Below, piece after piece: positions 1 to 10,434 of a stretch of 64,000 bases of DNA. Below the pieces are notes generated by a model. It was not told the origin of the DNA and did no database searches. It was given only the letters and a program-made list of their open reading frames with translations. The position numbers were made by a program, and so were the translations under genes. Positions within the stretch are counted from its first letter, which is position 1, and every line of letters begins with the position of its first letter. Origin of the DNA: Hyperoodon ampullatus (taxonomy: Eukaryota; Chordata; Mammalia; Artiodactyla; Ziphiidae); NCBI GenBank assembly GCA_949752795.1, contig CATKHW010000293.1, positions 372,001-436,000 of the forward strand, in the 5' to 3' direction.

Positions 1-437
1 ACGATGATTCTAAGTGAAATAAGTCACACAGAAAAAGAAACTTATCATAAGATATCACTTATGAAGATCCTGTAAACATGGCTACACTTGAACTGAGTTA
101 GGAAAGAGAACAGTGTCTCACATTTAGAAAACACTCTTATACCTGCTTAAGGGGGAAGGAGAGGTGGGGTGATGCATAAAACCAGAGTTTGATATAAGCA
201 CAGGTACCGTTCCAAAAACCAACTATGGAATAGACAAGACCTACACCGTCCTCAGCGAAAGGGACTCAAAACCCCATATTTCCCGCAGAGGAAAATATCT
301 GACTAGTAAGAATCTTAAAACCTATGTATTGATATGTCTCCGTAAGGGAATCAAGTGTGTCTAGACTGGCATAAACATGGCAGCGAGAATCAGCTCAAAC
401 CCACTATAAAAAGGAATTTCAAAAACAAAACAAAAAA
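1..437 (+). mobile_element. LINE-1 3' end, partial copy cut by the window start
   Basis: This is the tail of the L1-derived segment of the preceding unit. It includes the last ORF2 codons (frame MILSEIS ... SLMKIL, stop TAA at 73-75), the 3'UTR and the A-tail ending near 437. The next base begins the non-L1 part of unit 1. Confidence 0.85.
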
Positions 438-1211
438 ACGGGGAAATTCTTTACAATTCCTTCAGGGTTTCTGATGAAAGCTGGAATGACCCTATCTACA
501 ACGACAGCTGGATGTGGCATAAGGAGGGACACTTGGGACTTAGACGATTGGTGAGATTGGTTGAGCAAATGCAGACCCTTTAAAGCAATAATGCATGGCA
601 CCCATTCCATGGGTCCGAACTCTCCAGGTTGAAGGGAATATTACTACAGCTATAACATGTGCGGGAAACCTAGAGAACGGACACACTGTGAATACGAAAG
701 GTTTCTAAAACTCAACGCATAGTCCCTCTCCTGGTGCTCCGGTTTGACTTTCCGTCTGCTTTACTATCAACCTCCCAACTTGGAGAGACAGCCCCTTTAA
801 CCTCTTGGTTCGCACAGGTTGCCAATTTGGCAGAGGATGAAAGGGAAGAGGGAGAACCAATGAGAGAGTAGCTGTTAGGCATTTGGACGGGCACATATCA
901 CTGTAATTTCCCGGCAGGAAGAAGAATTAACCAAATTCTCAGCCACCCACCGGGCACCAGTATAGGTCCTGAACCAAAATTTTGGACTTGCGTTCAGCAC
1001 ACCAAAAACGAGTTGAAAAATGGAGCTCAGGGGCACAGCAATTCACAAACTGGCCGAGTAATAAAGGACAACTATCGTCCAAAAATCTGTTGAGGGAAGG
1101 CAACGAGGCGGACTTGAAAGCGAGGCAGAATAGCAGGAAACAGATTTCAAGAGGTACGTTGGAATCGCCTTTAAAGCACAGGAAGAGGGGCACAACTTCG
1201 ACAATGATGCA
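438..1211. repeat. Non-L1 part of the satellite unit (model copy), origin unknown
   Basis: These 774 bp lie between the L1 A-tail and the palindrome. Reading both strands I recognise no transposon, tRNA-derived SINE, viral or gene sequence. Small internal inverted repeats include acccat-tcc-atgggt near 600-615 and tgccaa-t-ttggca near 820-832. A minus-strand frame of about 70-104 codons recurs here, but it opens on GTG and lies wholly inside the repeat. It could be an older part of the founding unit, L1 sequence too decayed to recognise, or flanking DNA captured with the L1. Confidence 0.7.
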
Positions 1212-1285
1212 CTTGGCCAAAAAGGGCGTATGCGTTTTCTCCTGAATATATTCAGGAGAAAACGCATACGCCCTTTTTGGCCAAG
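1212..1285. repeat. 74-bp perfect palindrome (model copy)
   Basis: Two 37-base arms are exact reverse complements with no spacer; the centre is between 1248 and 1249 inside gaatatattc. Ends are cttggccaaa... and ...tttggccaag. Flanking bases do not pair, so the palindrome stops at 37 per arm. The right arm reads as L1 ORF2 sense sequence and the left arm is its inverted copy. Each arm carries two CpG sites (ggcgtatgcg). The palindrome is present in all 37 units: 32 perfect, 5 with one substitution. Confidence 0.97.
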
Positions 1286-1299
1286 CAAGCAAGCGGGCA

Positions 1300-1814
1300 A
1301 TGCAAATCTGCACTACAAAGAAGTATCACTTCCCACCGGTCAAAAGGGACATCCACAAAATGTGTAAGAACAAGAAAGGCAAGACAGGCCCTGGAGAACA
1401 GGGAGCCTTGTTATGCTGATGGGCGGGATGTAAATTGCCAACTGCCTCTCTGGAGGAGTGCATTCTGTTCCCTAAAACAAGTAAAGAACAGAGCTACAGA
1501 GCCAAGGGCACTACCAGTCTAGGGAATATACCTTGGGAAAACTGAAAATCAATAAGACAGAGCCACCCCAAAATTTAGGGCTGCACTGCATACAAGGACC
1601 TCAACTTGGATACACCTTAAGTATCCCAGAAAATATAAACATGGTTCAAAAAATTGTGGTACTTACGTACGATGGAATATCCCTCAGCCATGAAATCAAT
1701 GTCATAAGACCAGTAGCAGCAAAATGGGTGGATTCAGGTACGATGATTCTAAGTGAAATAAGTCACACAGAAAAAGAAACTTATCATAAGATATCACTTA
1801 TGAAGATCCTGTAA
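1300..1814 (+). pseudogene. Decayed LINE-1 ORF2 C-terminal fragment (model copy)
   Basis: From the ATG at 1300 one frame reads MQICTTKKYHFPPV, then GEQGALLC, a TGA stop at 1417-1419, WAGCKL, TTSLGNIPWEN and a second TGA at 1543-1545. It resumes as FKKLWYLRTMEY from 1645. These blocks follow the order of the ORF2p C-terminus (MQIKTT..YHLTPV, GE.GTLLHC, W.CKL, P.LGIYP, IKKMW.IYTMEY). A frame change lies between about 1700 and 1725, after which another frame reads AAKWVDSGTMILSEIS and ends SLMKIL with TAA at 1812-1814, where ORF2p also ends. With two stops and a frame change it cannot make ORF2p. The fragment lacks the endonuclease and reverse transcriptase domains. Nearly identical remnants occur in every unit. 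Confidence 0.85.
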
Positions 1815-2159
1815 ACATGGCTACACTTGAACTGAGTTAGGAAAGAGAACAGTGTCTCACATTTAGAAAACACTCTTATACCTGCTTAAGGGGGAAGGAG
1901 AGGTGGGGTGATGCATAAAACCAGAGTTTGATATAAGCACAGGTACCATTCCAAAAACCAACTATGGATTAGACAAGACCTACACCGTCCTCAGTGAAAG
2001 GGACTCAAAACCCCATATTTCCCGCAGAGGAAAATATCTGACTAGTAAGAATCTTAAAACCTATGTATTGATATGTCTCCGTAAGGGAATCAAGTGTGTC
2101 TAGACTGGCATAAACATGGCAGCGAGAATCAGCTCAAACCCACTATAAAAAGGAATTTC
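1815..2159 (+). other. LINE-1 3'UTR remnant (model copy)
   Basis: This follows the ORF2 stop. Landmarks include aacttgaactgag-like sequence, a G-rich stretch (aagggggaaggagaggtgggg at 1885-1907), ctatgtattgatatgtctc and the terminal ctataaaaagg, which line up in order with the laurasiatherian L1 3'UTR (stretches near 'gaatcactttgctgtac' and 'aaatcaactatac'). The G-rich stretch is typical of L1 3'UTRs. No separate function is visible. Confidence 0.75.
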
Positions 2160-2177
2160 AAAAACAAAACAAAAAAA
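2160..2177 (+). other. LINE-1 A-tail remnant
   Basis: An A-rich run interrupted by two C (five A, C, four A, C, seven A) ends the L1-derived segment. It marks the original 3' end of the retroposed copy and is kept in nearly every unit. Unit 27 has lost one A here (the run at 45635-45638). Confidence 0.75.
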
Positions 2178-3478
2178 CTGGGAAATTCTTTACAATTCCT
2201 TCAGGGTCTCTGATGAAATCTGGAATGACCCTATCTACAACGACAGCTGGATGTGGCATAAGGAGGGACACTTGGGACTGAGACGATTGGTGAGATTGGG
2301 TGAGCAAATGCAGACCCTTTAAAGCAATAATGCATGGCACCCATTCCATGGGTCCGAACTCTCCAGGTTGAAGGGAATATTACTACAGCTATAACATGTG
2401 CAGGAAACCTAGAGAACGGACACACTGTGAATACGAAAGGTTTCTAAAACTCAACGCATAGTCCCTCTCCTGGTGCTCCGGTTTGACTTTCCGTCTGCTT
2501 TACTATCAACCTCCCAACTTGGAGAGACAGCCCCTTTAACCTCTTGGTTCGCACAGGTTTCCAATTTGGCAGAGGATGAAAGGGAAGAGGGAGAACCAAT
2601 GAGAGAGTAGCTGTTAGGCATTTGGAGGGGCACATATCACTGTAATTTCCCGGCAGGAAGAAGAATTAACCAAATTCTCAGCCACCCACCGGGAACCAGT
2701 ATAGGTCCTGAACCAAAATTTTGGACTTGCGGTCAGCTCACCAAAAACGAGTTGAAAAATGGAGCTCAGGGGCACAGCAATTCACAAACTGGCCGAGTAA
2801 TAAAGGACAACTATCGTCCAAAAATCTGTTGAGGGAAGGCAACGAGGCGGACTTGAAAGCGCGGCAGAATAGCAGGAAACAGATTTCAAGAGGTACGTTG
2901 GAATCGCCTTTAAAGCACAGGAAGAGGGGCACAACTTCGACAATGATGCACTTGGCCAAAAAGGGCGTATGCGTTTTCTCCTGAATATATTCAGGAGAAA
3001 ACGCATACGCCCTTTTTGGCCAAGCAAGCAAGCGGGCAATGCAAATCTGCACTACAAAGAAGTATCACTTCCCAACAGTCAAAGGGGACATCCACAAAAT
3101 GTGTAAGAACAAGAAAGGCAAGACAGGCCCTGGAGAACAGGGAGCCTTGTTATGCTGATGGGCGGGATGTAAATTGCCAACTGCCTCTCTGGAGGAGTGC
3201 ATTCTGTTCCCTAAAACAAGTAAAGAACAGAGCTACAGAGCCAAGGGCACTACCAGTCTAGGGAATATACCTTGGGAAAACTGAAAATCAATAAGACAGA
3301 GCCACCCCAAAATTTAGGGCTGCACTGCATACAAGGACCTCAACTTGGATACACCTTAAGTATCCCAGAAAATATAAACATGGTTCAAAAAATTGTGGTA
3401 CTTACATATGATGGAATATCCCTCAGCCATGAAATCAATGTCATAAGACCAGTAGCAGCAAAATGGGTGGATTCAGGT

Positions 3479-5217
3479 ACGATGATTCTAAGTGAAATAA
3501 GTCACACAGAAAAAGAAACTTATCATAAGATATCACTTATGAAGATCCTGTAAACATGGCTACACTTGAACTGAGTTAGGAAAGAGAACAGTGTCTCACA
3601 TTTAGAAAACACTCTTATACCTGCTTAAGGGGGAAGGAGAGGTGGGGTGATGCATAAAACCAGAGTTTGATATAAGCACAGGTACCGTTCCAAAAAACAA
3701 CTATGGAATAGACAAGACCTACACCGTCCTCAGTGAAAGGGACTCAAAACCCCATATTTACCGCAGAGGAAAATATCTGACTAGTAAGAATCTTAAAACC
3801 TATGTATTGATATGTCTCCTTAAGGGAATCAAGTGTGTCTAGACTGGCATAAACATGGCAGCGAGAATCAGCTCAAACCCACTATAAAAAGGAATTTCAA
3901 AAACAAAACAAAAAAACTGGGAAATTCTTTACAATTCCTTCAGGGTCTCTGATGAAAGCTGGAATGACCCTATCTACAACGACAGCTGGATGTGGCATAA
4001 GGAGGGACACTTGGGACTGAGACGATTGGTGAGATTGGGTGAGCAAATGCAGACCCTTTAAAGCAATAATGCATGGCACCCATTCCATGGGTCCGAACTC
4101 TCCAGGTTGAAGGGAATATTACTACAGCTATAACATGTGCGGGAAACCTAGAGAACGGACACACTGTGAATACGAAAGGTTTCTAAAACTCAACGCATAG
4201 TCCCTCTCCTGGTGCTCCGGTTTGACTTTCCGTCTGCTTTACTATCAACCTCCCAACTTGGAGAGACAGCCCCTTTAACCTCTTGGTTCGCACAGGTTGC
4301 CAATTTGGCAGAGGATGAAAGGGAAGAGGGAGAACCAATGAGAGATTAGCTGTTATGCATTTGGACGGGCACATATCACTGTAATTTCCCGGCAGGAAGA
4401 AGAATTAACCAAATTCTCAGCCACCCACCGGGAACCAGTATAGGTCCTGAACCAAAATTTTGGACTTGCGGTCAGCTCACCGAAAACGAGTTGAAAAATG
4501 GAGCTCAGGGGCACAGCAATTCACAAACTGGCCGAGTAATAAAGGACAACTATCGTCCAAAAATCTGTTGAGGGAAGGCAACGAGGCGGACTTGAAAGCG
4601 AGGCAGAATAGCAGGAAACAGATTTCAAGAGGTACGTTGGAATCGCCTTTAAAGCACAGGAAGAGGGGCACAACTTCGACAATGATGCACTTGGCCAAAA
4701 AGGGCGTATGCGTTTTCTCCTGAATATATTCAGGAGAAAACGCATACGCCCTTTTTGGCCAAGCAAGCAAGCGGGCAATGCAAATCTGCACTACAAAGAA
4801 GTATCACTTCCCACCGGTCAAAAGGGACATCCACAAAATGTGTAAGAACAAGAAAGGCAAGACAGGCCCTGGAGAACAGGGAGCCTTGTTATGCTGATGG
4901 GCGGGATGTAAATTGCCAACTGCCTCTCTGGAGGAGTGCATTCTGTTCCCTAAAACAAGTAAAGAACAGAGCTACAGAGCCAAGGGCACTACCAGTCTAG
5001 GGAATATACCTTGGGAAAACTGAAAATCAATAAGACAGAGCCACCCCAAAATTTAGGGCTGCACTGCATACAAGGACCTCAACTTGGATACACCTTAAGT
5101 ATCCCAGAAAATATAAACATGGTTCAAAAAATTGTGGTACTTACATACGATGGAATATCCCTCAGCCATGAAATCAATGTCATAAGACCAGTAGCAGCAA
5201 AATGGGTGGATTCAGGT
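3479..5217 (+). repeat. Satellite unit 3
   Basis: Second member of the recent trimer; the same as unit 6 by eye. Markers: ccaaaaaacaac, tttaccgcag, ctccttaagg, gagattagctgttatgc, accgaaaacg, acatacgatgg. Palindrome 4690-4763 is perfect. Confidence 0.97.
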
Positions 5218-6956
5218 ACGATGATTCTAAGTGAAATAAGTCACACAGAAAAAGAAACTTATCATAAGATATCACTTATGAAGATCCTGTAAACATGGCT
5301 ACACTTGAACTGAGTTAGGAAAGAGAACAGTGTCTCACATTTAGAAAACACTCTTATACCTGCTTAAGGGGGAAGGAGAGGTGGGGTGATGCATAAAACC
5401 AGAGTTTGATATAAGCACAGGTACCGTTCCAAAAACCAACTATGGAATAGACAAGACCTACACCGTCCTCAGCGAAAGGGACTCAAAACCCCATATTTCC
5501 CGCAGAGGAAAATATCTGACTAGTAAGAATCTTAAAACCTATGTATTGATATGTCTCCGTAAGGGAATCAAGTGTGTCTAGACTGGCATAAACATGGCAG
5601 CGAGAATCAGCTCAAACCCACTATAAAAAGGAATTTCAAAAACAAAACAAAAAAACTGGGAAATTCTTTACAATTCCTTCAGGGTCTCTGATGAAGGCTG
5701 GAATCACCCTATCTACAACGACAGCTGGATGTGGCATAAGGAGGGACACTTGGGACTGAGACGATTGGTGAGATTGGGTGAGCAAATGCAGACCCTTTAA
5801 AGCAATAATGCATGGCACCCATTCCATGGGTCCGAACTCTCCAGGTTGAAGGGAATATTACTACAGCTATAACATGTGCGGGAAACCTAGAGAACGGACA
5901 CACTGTGAATACGAAAGGTTTCTGAAACTCAACGCATAGTCCCTTTCCTGGTGCTCCGGTTTGACTTTCCGTCTGCTTTACTATCAACCTCCCCACTTGG
6001 AGAGACAGCCCCTTAAACCTCTTGGCTCGCACAGGTTGCCAATTTGGCAGAGGATGAAAGGGAAGAGGGAGAACCAATGAGAGAGTAGCTGTTAGGCATT
6101 TGGACGGGCACATATCACTGTAATTTCCCGGCAGGAAGAAGAATTAACCAAATTCTCAGCCACCCACCAGGAACCAGTATAGGTCCTGAAGCAAAATTTT
6201 GGACTTGCGGTCAGCTCACCAAAAACGAGTTGAAAAATGGAGCTCAGGGGCAAAGCAATTCACAAACTGGCCGAGTAATAAAGGACAACTATCGTCCAAA
6301 AATCTGTTGAGGGAAGGCAACGAGGCGGACTTGAAAGCGAGGCAGAATAGCAGGAAACAGATTTCAAGAGGTACGTTGGAATCGCCTTTAAAGCACAGGA
6401 AGAGGGGCACAACTTCGACAATGATGCACTTGGCCAAAAAGGGCGTATGCGTTTTCTCCTGAATATATTCAGGAGAAAACGCATACGCCCTTTTTGGCCA
6501 AGCAAGCAAGCGGGCAATGCAAATCTGCACTACAAAGAAGTATCACTTCCCACCGGTCAAAAGGGACATCCACAAAATGTGTAAGAACAAGAAAGGCAAG
6601 ACAGGCCCTGGAGAACAGGGAGCCTTGTTATGCTGATGGGCGGGATGTAAATTGACAACTGCCTCTCTGGAGGAGTGCATTCTGTTCCCTAAAACAAGTA
6701 AAGAACAGAGCTACAGAGCCAAGGGCACTACCAGTCTAGGGAATATACCTTGGGAAAACTGAAAATCAATAAGACAGAGCCACCCCAAAATTTAGGGCTG
6801 CACTGCATACAAGGACCTCAACTTGGATACACCTTAAGTATCCCAGAAAATATAAACATGGTTCAAAAAATTGTGGTACTTACGTACGATGGAATATCCC
6901 TCAGCCATGAAATCAATGTCATAAGACCAGTAGCAGCAAAATGGGTGGATTCAGGT
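5218..6956 (+). repeat. Satellite unit 4
   Basis: Third member of the recent trimer; the same as unit 7 by eye. Markers: gaaggctggaatcaccc, tttctgaaactc, cctccccacttgg, ccccttaaacc, caccaggaacc, gaagcaaaat, ggcaaagcaa, aattgacaac. Palindrome 6429-6502 is perfect. Confidence 0.97.
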
Positions 6957-8695
6957 ACGATGATTCTAAGTGAAATAAGTCACACAGAAAAAGAAACTTA
7001 TCATAAGATATCACTTATGAAGATCCTGTAAACATGGCTACACTTGAACTGAGTTAGGAAAGAGAACAGTGTCTCACATTTAGAAAACACTCTTATACCT
7101 GCTTAAGGGGGAAGGAGAGGTGGGGTGATGCATAAAACCAGAGTTTGATATAAGCACAGGTACCGTTCCAAAAACCAACTATGGAATAGACAAGACCTAC
7201 ACCGTCTTCAGTGAAAGGGACTCAAAACCCCATATTTCCCGCAGAGGAAAATATCTGACTAGTAAGAATCTTAAAACCTATGTATTGATATGTCTCAGTA
7301 AGGGAATCAAGTGTGTCTAGACTGGCATAAACATGGCAGCGAGAATCAGCTCAAACCCACTATAAAAAGGAATTTCAAAAACAAAACAAAAAAACTGGGA
7401 AATTCTTTACAATTCCTTCAGGGTCTCTGATGAAAGCTGGAATGACCCTATCTACAACGACAGCTGGATGTGGCATAAGGAGGGACACTTGGGACTGAGA
7501 CGATTGGTGAGATTGGGTGAGCAAATGCAGACCCTTTAAAGCAATAATGCATGGCACCCATTCCATTGGTCCGAACTCTCCAGGTTGAAGGGAATGTTAC
7601 TACAGCTATAACATGTGCGGGAAACCTAGAGAACGGACACACTGTGAATACGAAAGGTTTCTAAATCTCAACGAATAGTCCCTCTCCTGGTGCTCCGGTT
7701 TGACTTTCCGTCTGCTTTACTATCAACCTCCCAACTTGGAGAGACAGCCCCTTTAACCTCTTGGTTCGCACAGGTTGCCAATTTGGCAGAGGATGAAAGG
7801 GAAGAGGGAGAACCAATGAGAGAGTAGCTGTTAGGCATTTGGACGGGCACATATCACTGTAATTTCCCGGCAGGAAGAAGAATTAACCAAATTCTCAGCC
7901 ACCCACCGGGCACCAGTATAGGTCCTGAACCAAAATTTTGGACTTGCGGTCAGCTCACCAAAAACGAGTTGAAAAATGGAGCTCAGGGGCACAGCAATTC
8001 ACAAACTGGCCGAGTAATAAAGGACAACTATCGTCCAAAAATCTGTTGAGGGAAGGCAACGAGGCGGACTTGAAAGCGCGGCAGAATAGCAGGAAACAGA
8101 TTTCAAGAGGTACGTTGGAATCGCCTTTAAAGCACAGGAAGAGGGGCACAACTTCGACAATGATGCACTTGGCCAAAAAGGGCGTATGCGTTTTCTCCTG
8201 AATATATTCAGGAGAAAACGCATACGCCCTTTTTGGCCAAGCAAGCAAGCGGGCAATGCAAATCTGCACTACAAAGAAGTATCACTTCCCAACAGTCAAA
8301 GGGGACATCCACAAAATGTGTAAGAACAAGAAAGGCAAGACAGGCCCTGGAGAACAGGGAGCCTTGTTATGCTGATGGGCGGGATGTAAATTGCCAACTG
8401 CCTCTCTGGAGGAGTGTATTCTGTTCCCTAAAACAAGTAAAGAACAGAGCTACAGAGCCAAGGGCACTACCAGTCTAGGGAATATACCTTGGGAAAACTG
8501 AAAATCAATAAGACAGAGCCACCCCAAAATTTAGGGCTGCACTGCATACAAGGACCTCAACTTGGATACACCTTAAGTATCCCAGAAAATATAAACATGG
8601 TTCAAAAAATTGTGGTACTTACATATGATGGAATATCCCTCAGCCATGAAATCAATGTCATAAGACCAGTAGCAGCAAAATGGGTGGATTCAGGT
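6957..8695 (+). repeat. Satellite unit 5
   Basis: Markers: gtcttcagtg, tctcagtaagg, cattggtcc, ggaatgttac, aaatctcaacgaat, gggcaccag, then gcgcggcag and aacagtcaaagggg as in unit 2, plus private gagtgtattc at 8417. Palindrome 8168-8241 is perfect. Confidence 0.97.
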
Positions 8696-10434
8696 ACGAT
8701 GATTCTAAGTGAAATAAGTCACACAGAAAAAGAAACTTATCATAAGATATCACTTATGAAGATCCTGTAAACATGGCTACACTTGAACTGAGTTAGGAAA
8801 GAGAACAGTGTCTCACATTTAGAAAACACTCTTATACCTGCTTAAGGGGGAAGGAGAGGTGGGGTGATGCATAAAACCAGAGTTTGATATAAGCACAGGT
8901 ACCGTTCCAAAAAACAACTATGGAATAGACAAGACCTACACCGTCCTCAGTGAAAGGGACTCAAAACCCCATATTTACCGCAGAGGAAAATATCTGACTA
9001 GTAAGAATCTTAAAACCTATGTATTGATATGTCTCCTTAAGGGAATCAAGTGTGTCTAGACTGGCATAAACATGGCAGCGAGAATCAGCTCAAACCCACT
9101 ATAAAAAGGAATTTCAAAAACAAAACAAAAAAACTGGGAAATTCTTTACAATTCCTTCAGGGTCTCTGATGAAAGCTGGAATGACCCTATCTACAACGAC
9201 AGCTGGATGTGGCATAAGGAGGGACACTTGGGACTGAGACGATTGGTGAGATTGGGTGAGCAAATGCAGACCCTTTAAAGCAATAATGCATGGCACCCAT
9301 TCCATGGGTCCGAACTCTCCAGGTTGAAGGGAATATTACTACAGCTATAACATGTGCGGGAAACCTAGAGAACGGACACACTGTGAATACGAAAGGTTTC
9401 TAAAACTCAACGCATAGTCCCTCTCCTGGTGCTCCGGTTTGACTTTCCGTCTGCTTTACTATCAACCTCCCAACTTGGAGAGACAGCCCCTTTAACCTCT
9501 TGGTTCGCACAGGTTGCCAATTTGGCAGAGGATGAAAGGGAAGAGGGAGAACCAATGAGAGATTAGCTGTTATGCATTTGGACGGGCACATATCACTGTA
9601 ATTTCCCGGCAGGAAGAAGAATTAACCAAATTCTCAGCCACCCACCGGGAACCAGTATAGGTCCTGAACCAAAATTTTGGACTTGCGGTCAGCTCACCGA
9701 AAACGAGTTGAAAAATGGAGCTCAGGGGCACAGCAATTCACAAACTGGCCGAGTAATAAAGGACAACTATCGTCCAAAAATCTGTTGAGGGAAGGCAACG
9801 AGGCGGACTTGAAAGCGAGGCAGAATAGCAGGAAACAGATTTCAAGAGGTACGTTGGAATCGCCTTTAAAGCACAGGAAGAGGGGCACAACTTCGACAAT
9901 GATGCACTTGGCCAAAAAGGGCGTATGCGTTTTCTCCTGAATATATTCAGGAGAAAACGCATACGCCCTTTTTGGCCAAGCAAGCAAGCGGGCAATGCAA
10001 ATCTGCACTACAAAGAAGTATCACTTCCCACCGGTCAAAAGGGACATCCACAAAATGTGTAAGAACAAGAAAGGCAAGACAGGCCCTGGAGAACAGGGAG
10101 CCTTGTTATGCTGATGGGCGGGATGTAAATTGCCAACTGCCTCTCTGGAGGAGTGCATTCTGTTCCCTAAAACAAGTAAAGAACAGAGCTACAGAGCCAA
10201 GGGCACTACCAGTCTAGGGAATATACCTTGGGAAAACTGAAAATCAATAAGACAGAGCCACCCCAAAATTTAGGGCTGCACTGCATACAAGGACCTCAAC
10301 TTGGATACACCTTAAGTATCCCAGAAAATATAAACATGGTTCAAAAAATTGTGGTACTTACATACGATGGAATATCCCTCAGCCATGAAATCAATGTCAT
10401 AAGACCAGTAGCAGCAAAATGGGTGGATTCAGGT
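8696..10434 (+). repeat. Satellite unit 6
   Basis: Copy of unit 3 at +5,217 with all its markers. No private difference seen. Palindrome 9907-9980 is perfect. Confidence 0.97.

Larger units (their letters stand above)
1..1739 (+). repeat. Satellite unit 1
   Basis: Markers: aacggggaaatt in place of aactggg (shared with unit 17), cagggtttctg, gggacttagacg, gattggttgagc and gcgttcagcacacc. Several are private, so this unit is the least typical near the window start. Palindrome 1212-1285 is perfect. Confidence 0.97.
1249..2177 (+). mobile_element. LINE-1-derived segment (5'-truncated), model copy
   Basis: This stretch aligns by eye with the 3'-terminal part of mammalian LINE-1. In order it has the right arm of the palindrome (frame reading YSGENAYA, like the FSKEDI region of ORF2p), ORF2 C-terminal coding sequence, the stop region, L1 3'UTR landmarks such as ctaagtgaaataagtca and gatatcactta, and an A-rich tail. 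About 40 bases of ORF2 appear missing just after the palindrome, around 1286-1299. The L1 part makes up about 53% of each unit and recurs every 1,739 bp, from each palindrome centre to about base 437 of the next unit. It is too short and decayed to be active and is now part of the satellite unit. Confidence 0.88.
1740..3478 (+). repeat. Satellite unit 2
   Basis: Markers: ggtaccattcc, ctatggattag, gaaatctggaatg and gtgcaggaa (both shared with unit 18), caggtttccaatt, ggaggggcac. After 2695 it becomes the first member of the recent trimer (gcgcggcag, aacagtcaaagggg, acatatgatgg). Palindrome 2951-3024 is perfect. Confidence 0.97.

Noticed and set aside
405..414. TATA-box-like tataaaaagg
   Set aside because: It sits at the position of the L1 3'UTR end just before the A-tail, and no initiator, transcript or gene follows.
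1060..1065. AATAAA polyadenylation signal
   Set aside because: An isolated hexamer with no upstream coding sequence or supporting downstream element; expected by chance in A-rich DNA.
982..1245. Recurrent 87-codon plus-strand frame
   Set aside because: It starts on TTG, runs into the palindrome and has no recognisable motif. It is a repeat by-product.
1212..1285. Palindrome followed by T run, resembling a bacterial terminator
   Set aside because: The sequence is mammalian satellite with L1. The T runs are inside the arms and there is no operon context.
1533..1814. Recurrent 93-codon plus-strand frame, conserved in nearly all units
   Set aside because: It begins with TTG, covers the decayed ORF2 end plus out-of-frame sequence, and is kept because the units are copies of one another. 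Unit 16 runs into a stop at the start of unit 17. It is not a gene.
1885..1907. G-quadruplex candidate in the L1 3'UTR G-rich stretch
   Set aside because: Only two runs of three or more G are present, so at best a weak two-layer structure. Not listed as a feature.
1532..2189. Possible target-site duplication: cttgggaaaact before and ctgggaaattct after the L1 tail
   Set aside because: The upstream copy lies inside L1 ORF2-homologous sequence (the LGIYP region), since L1 homology extends back to about 1249. The similarity is by chance.
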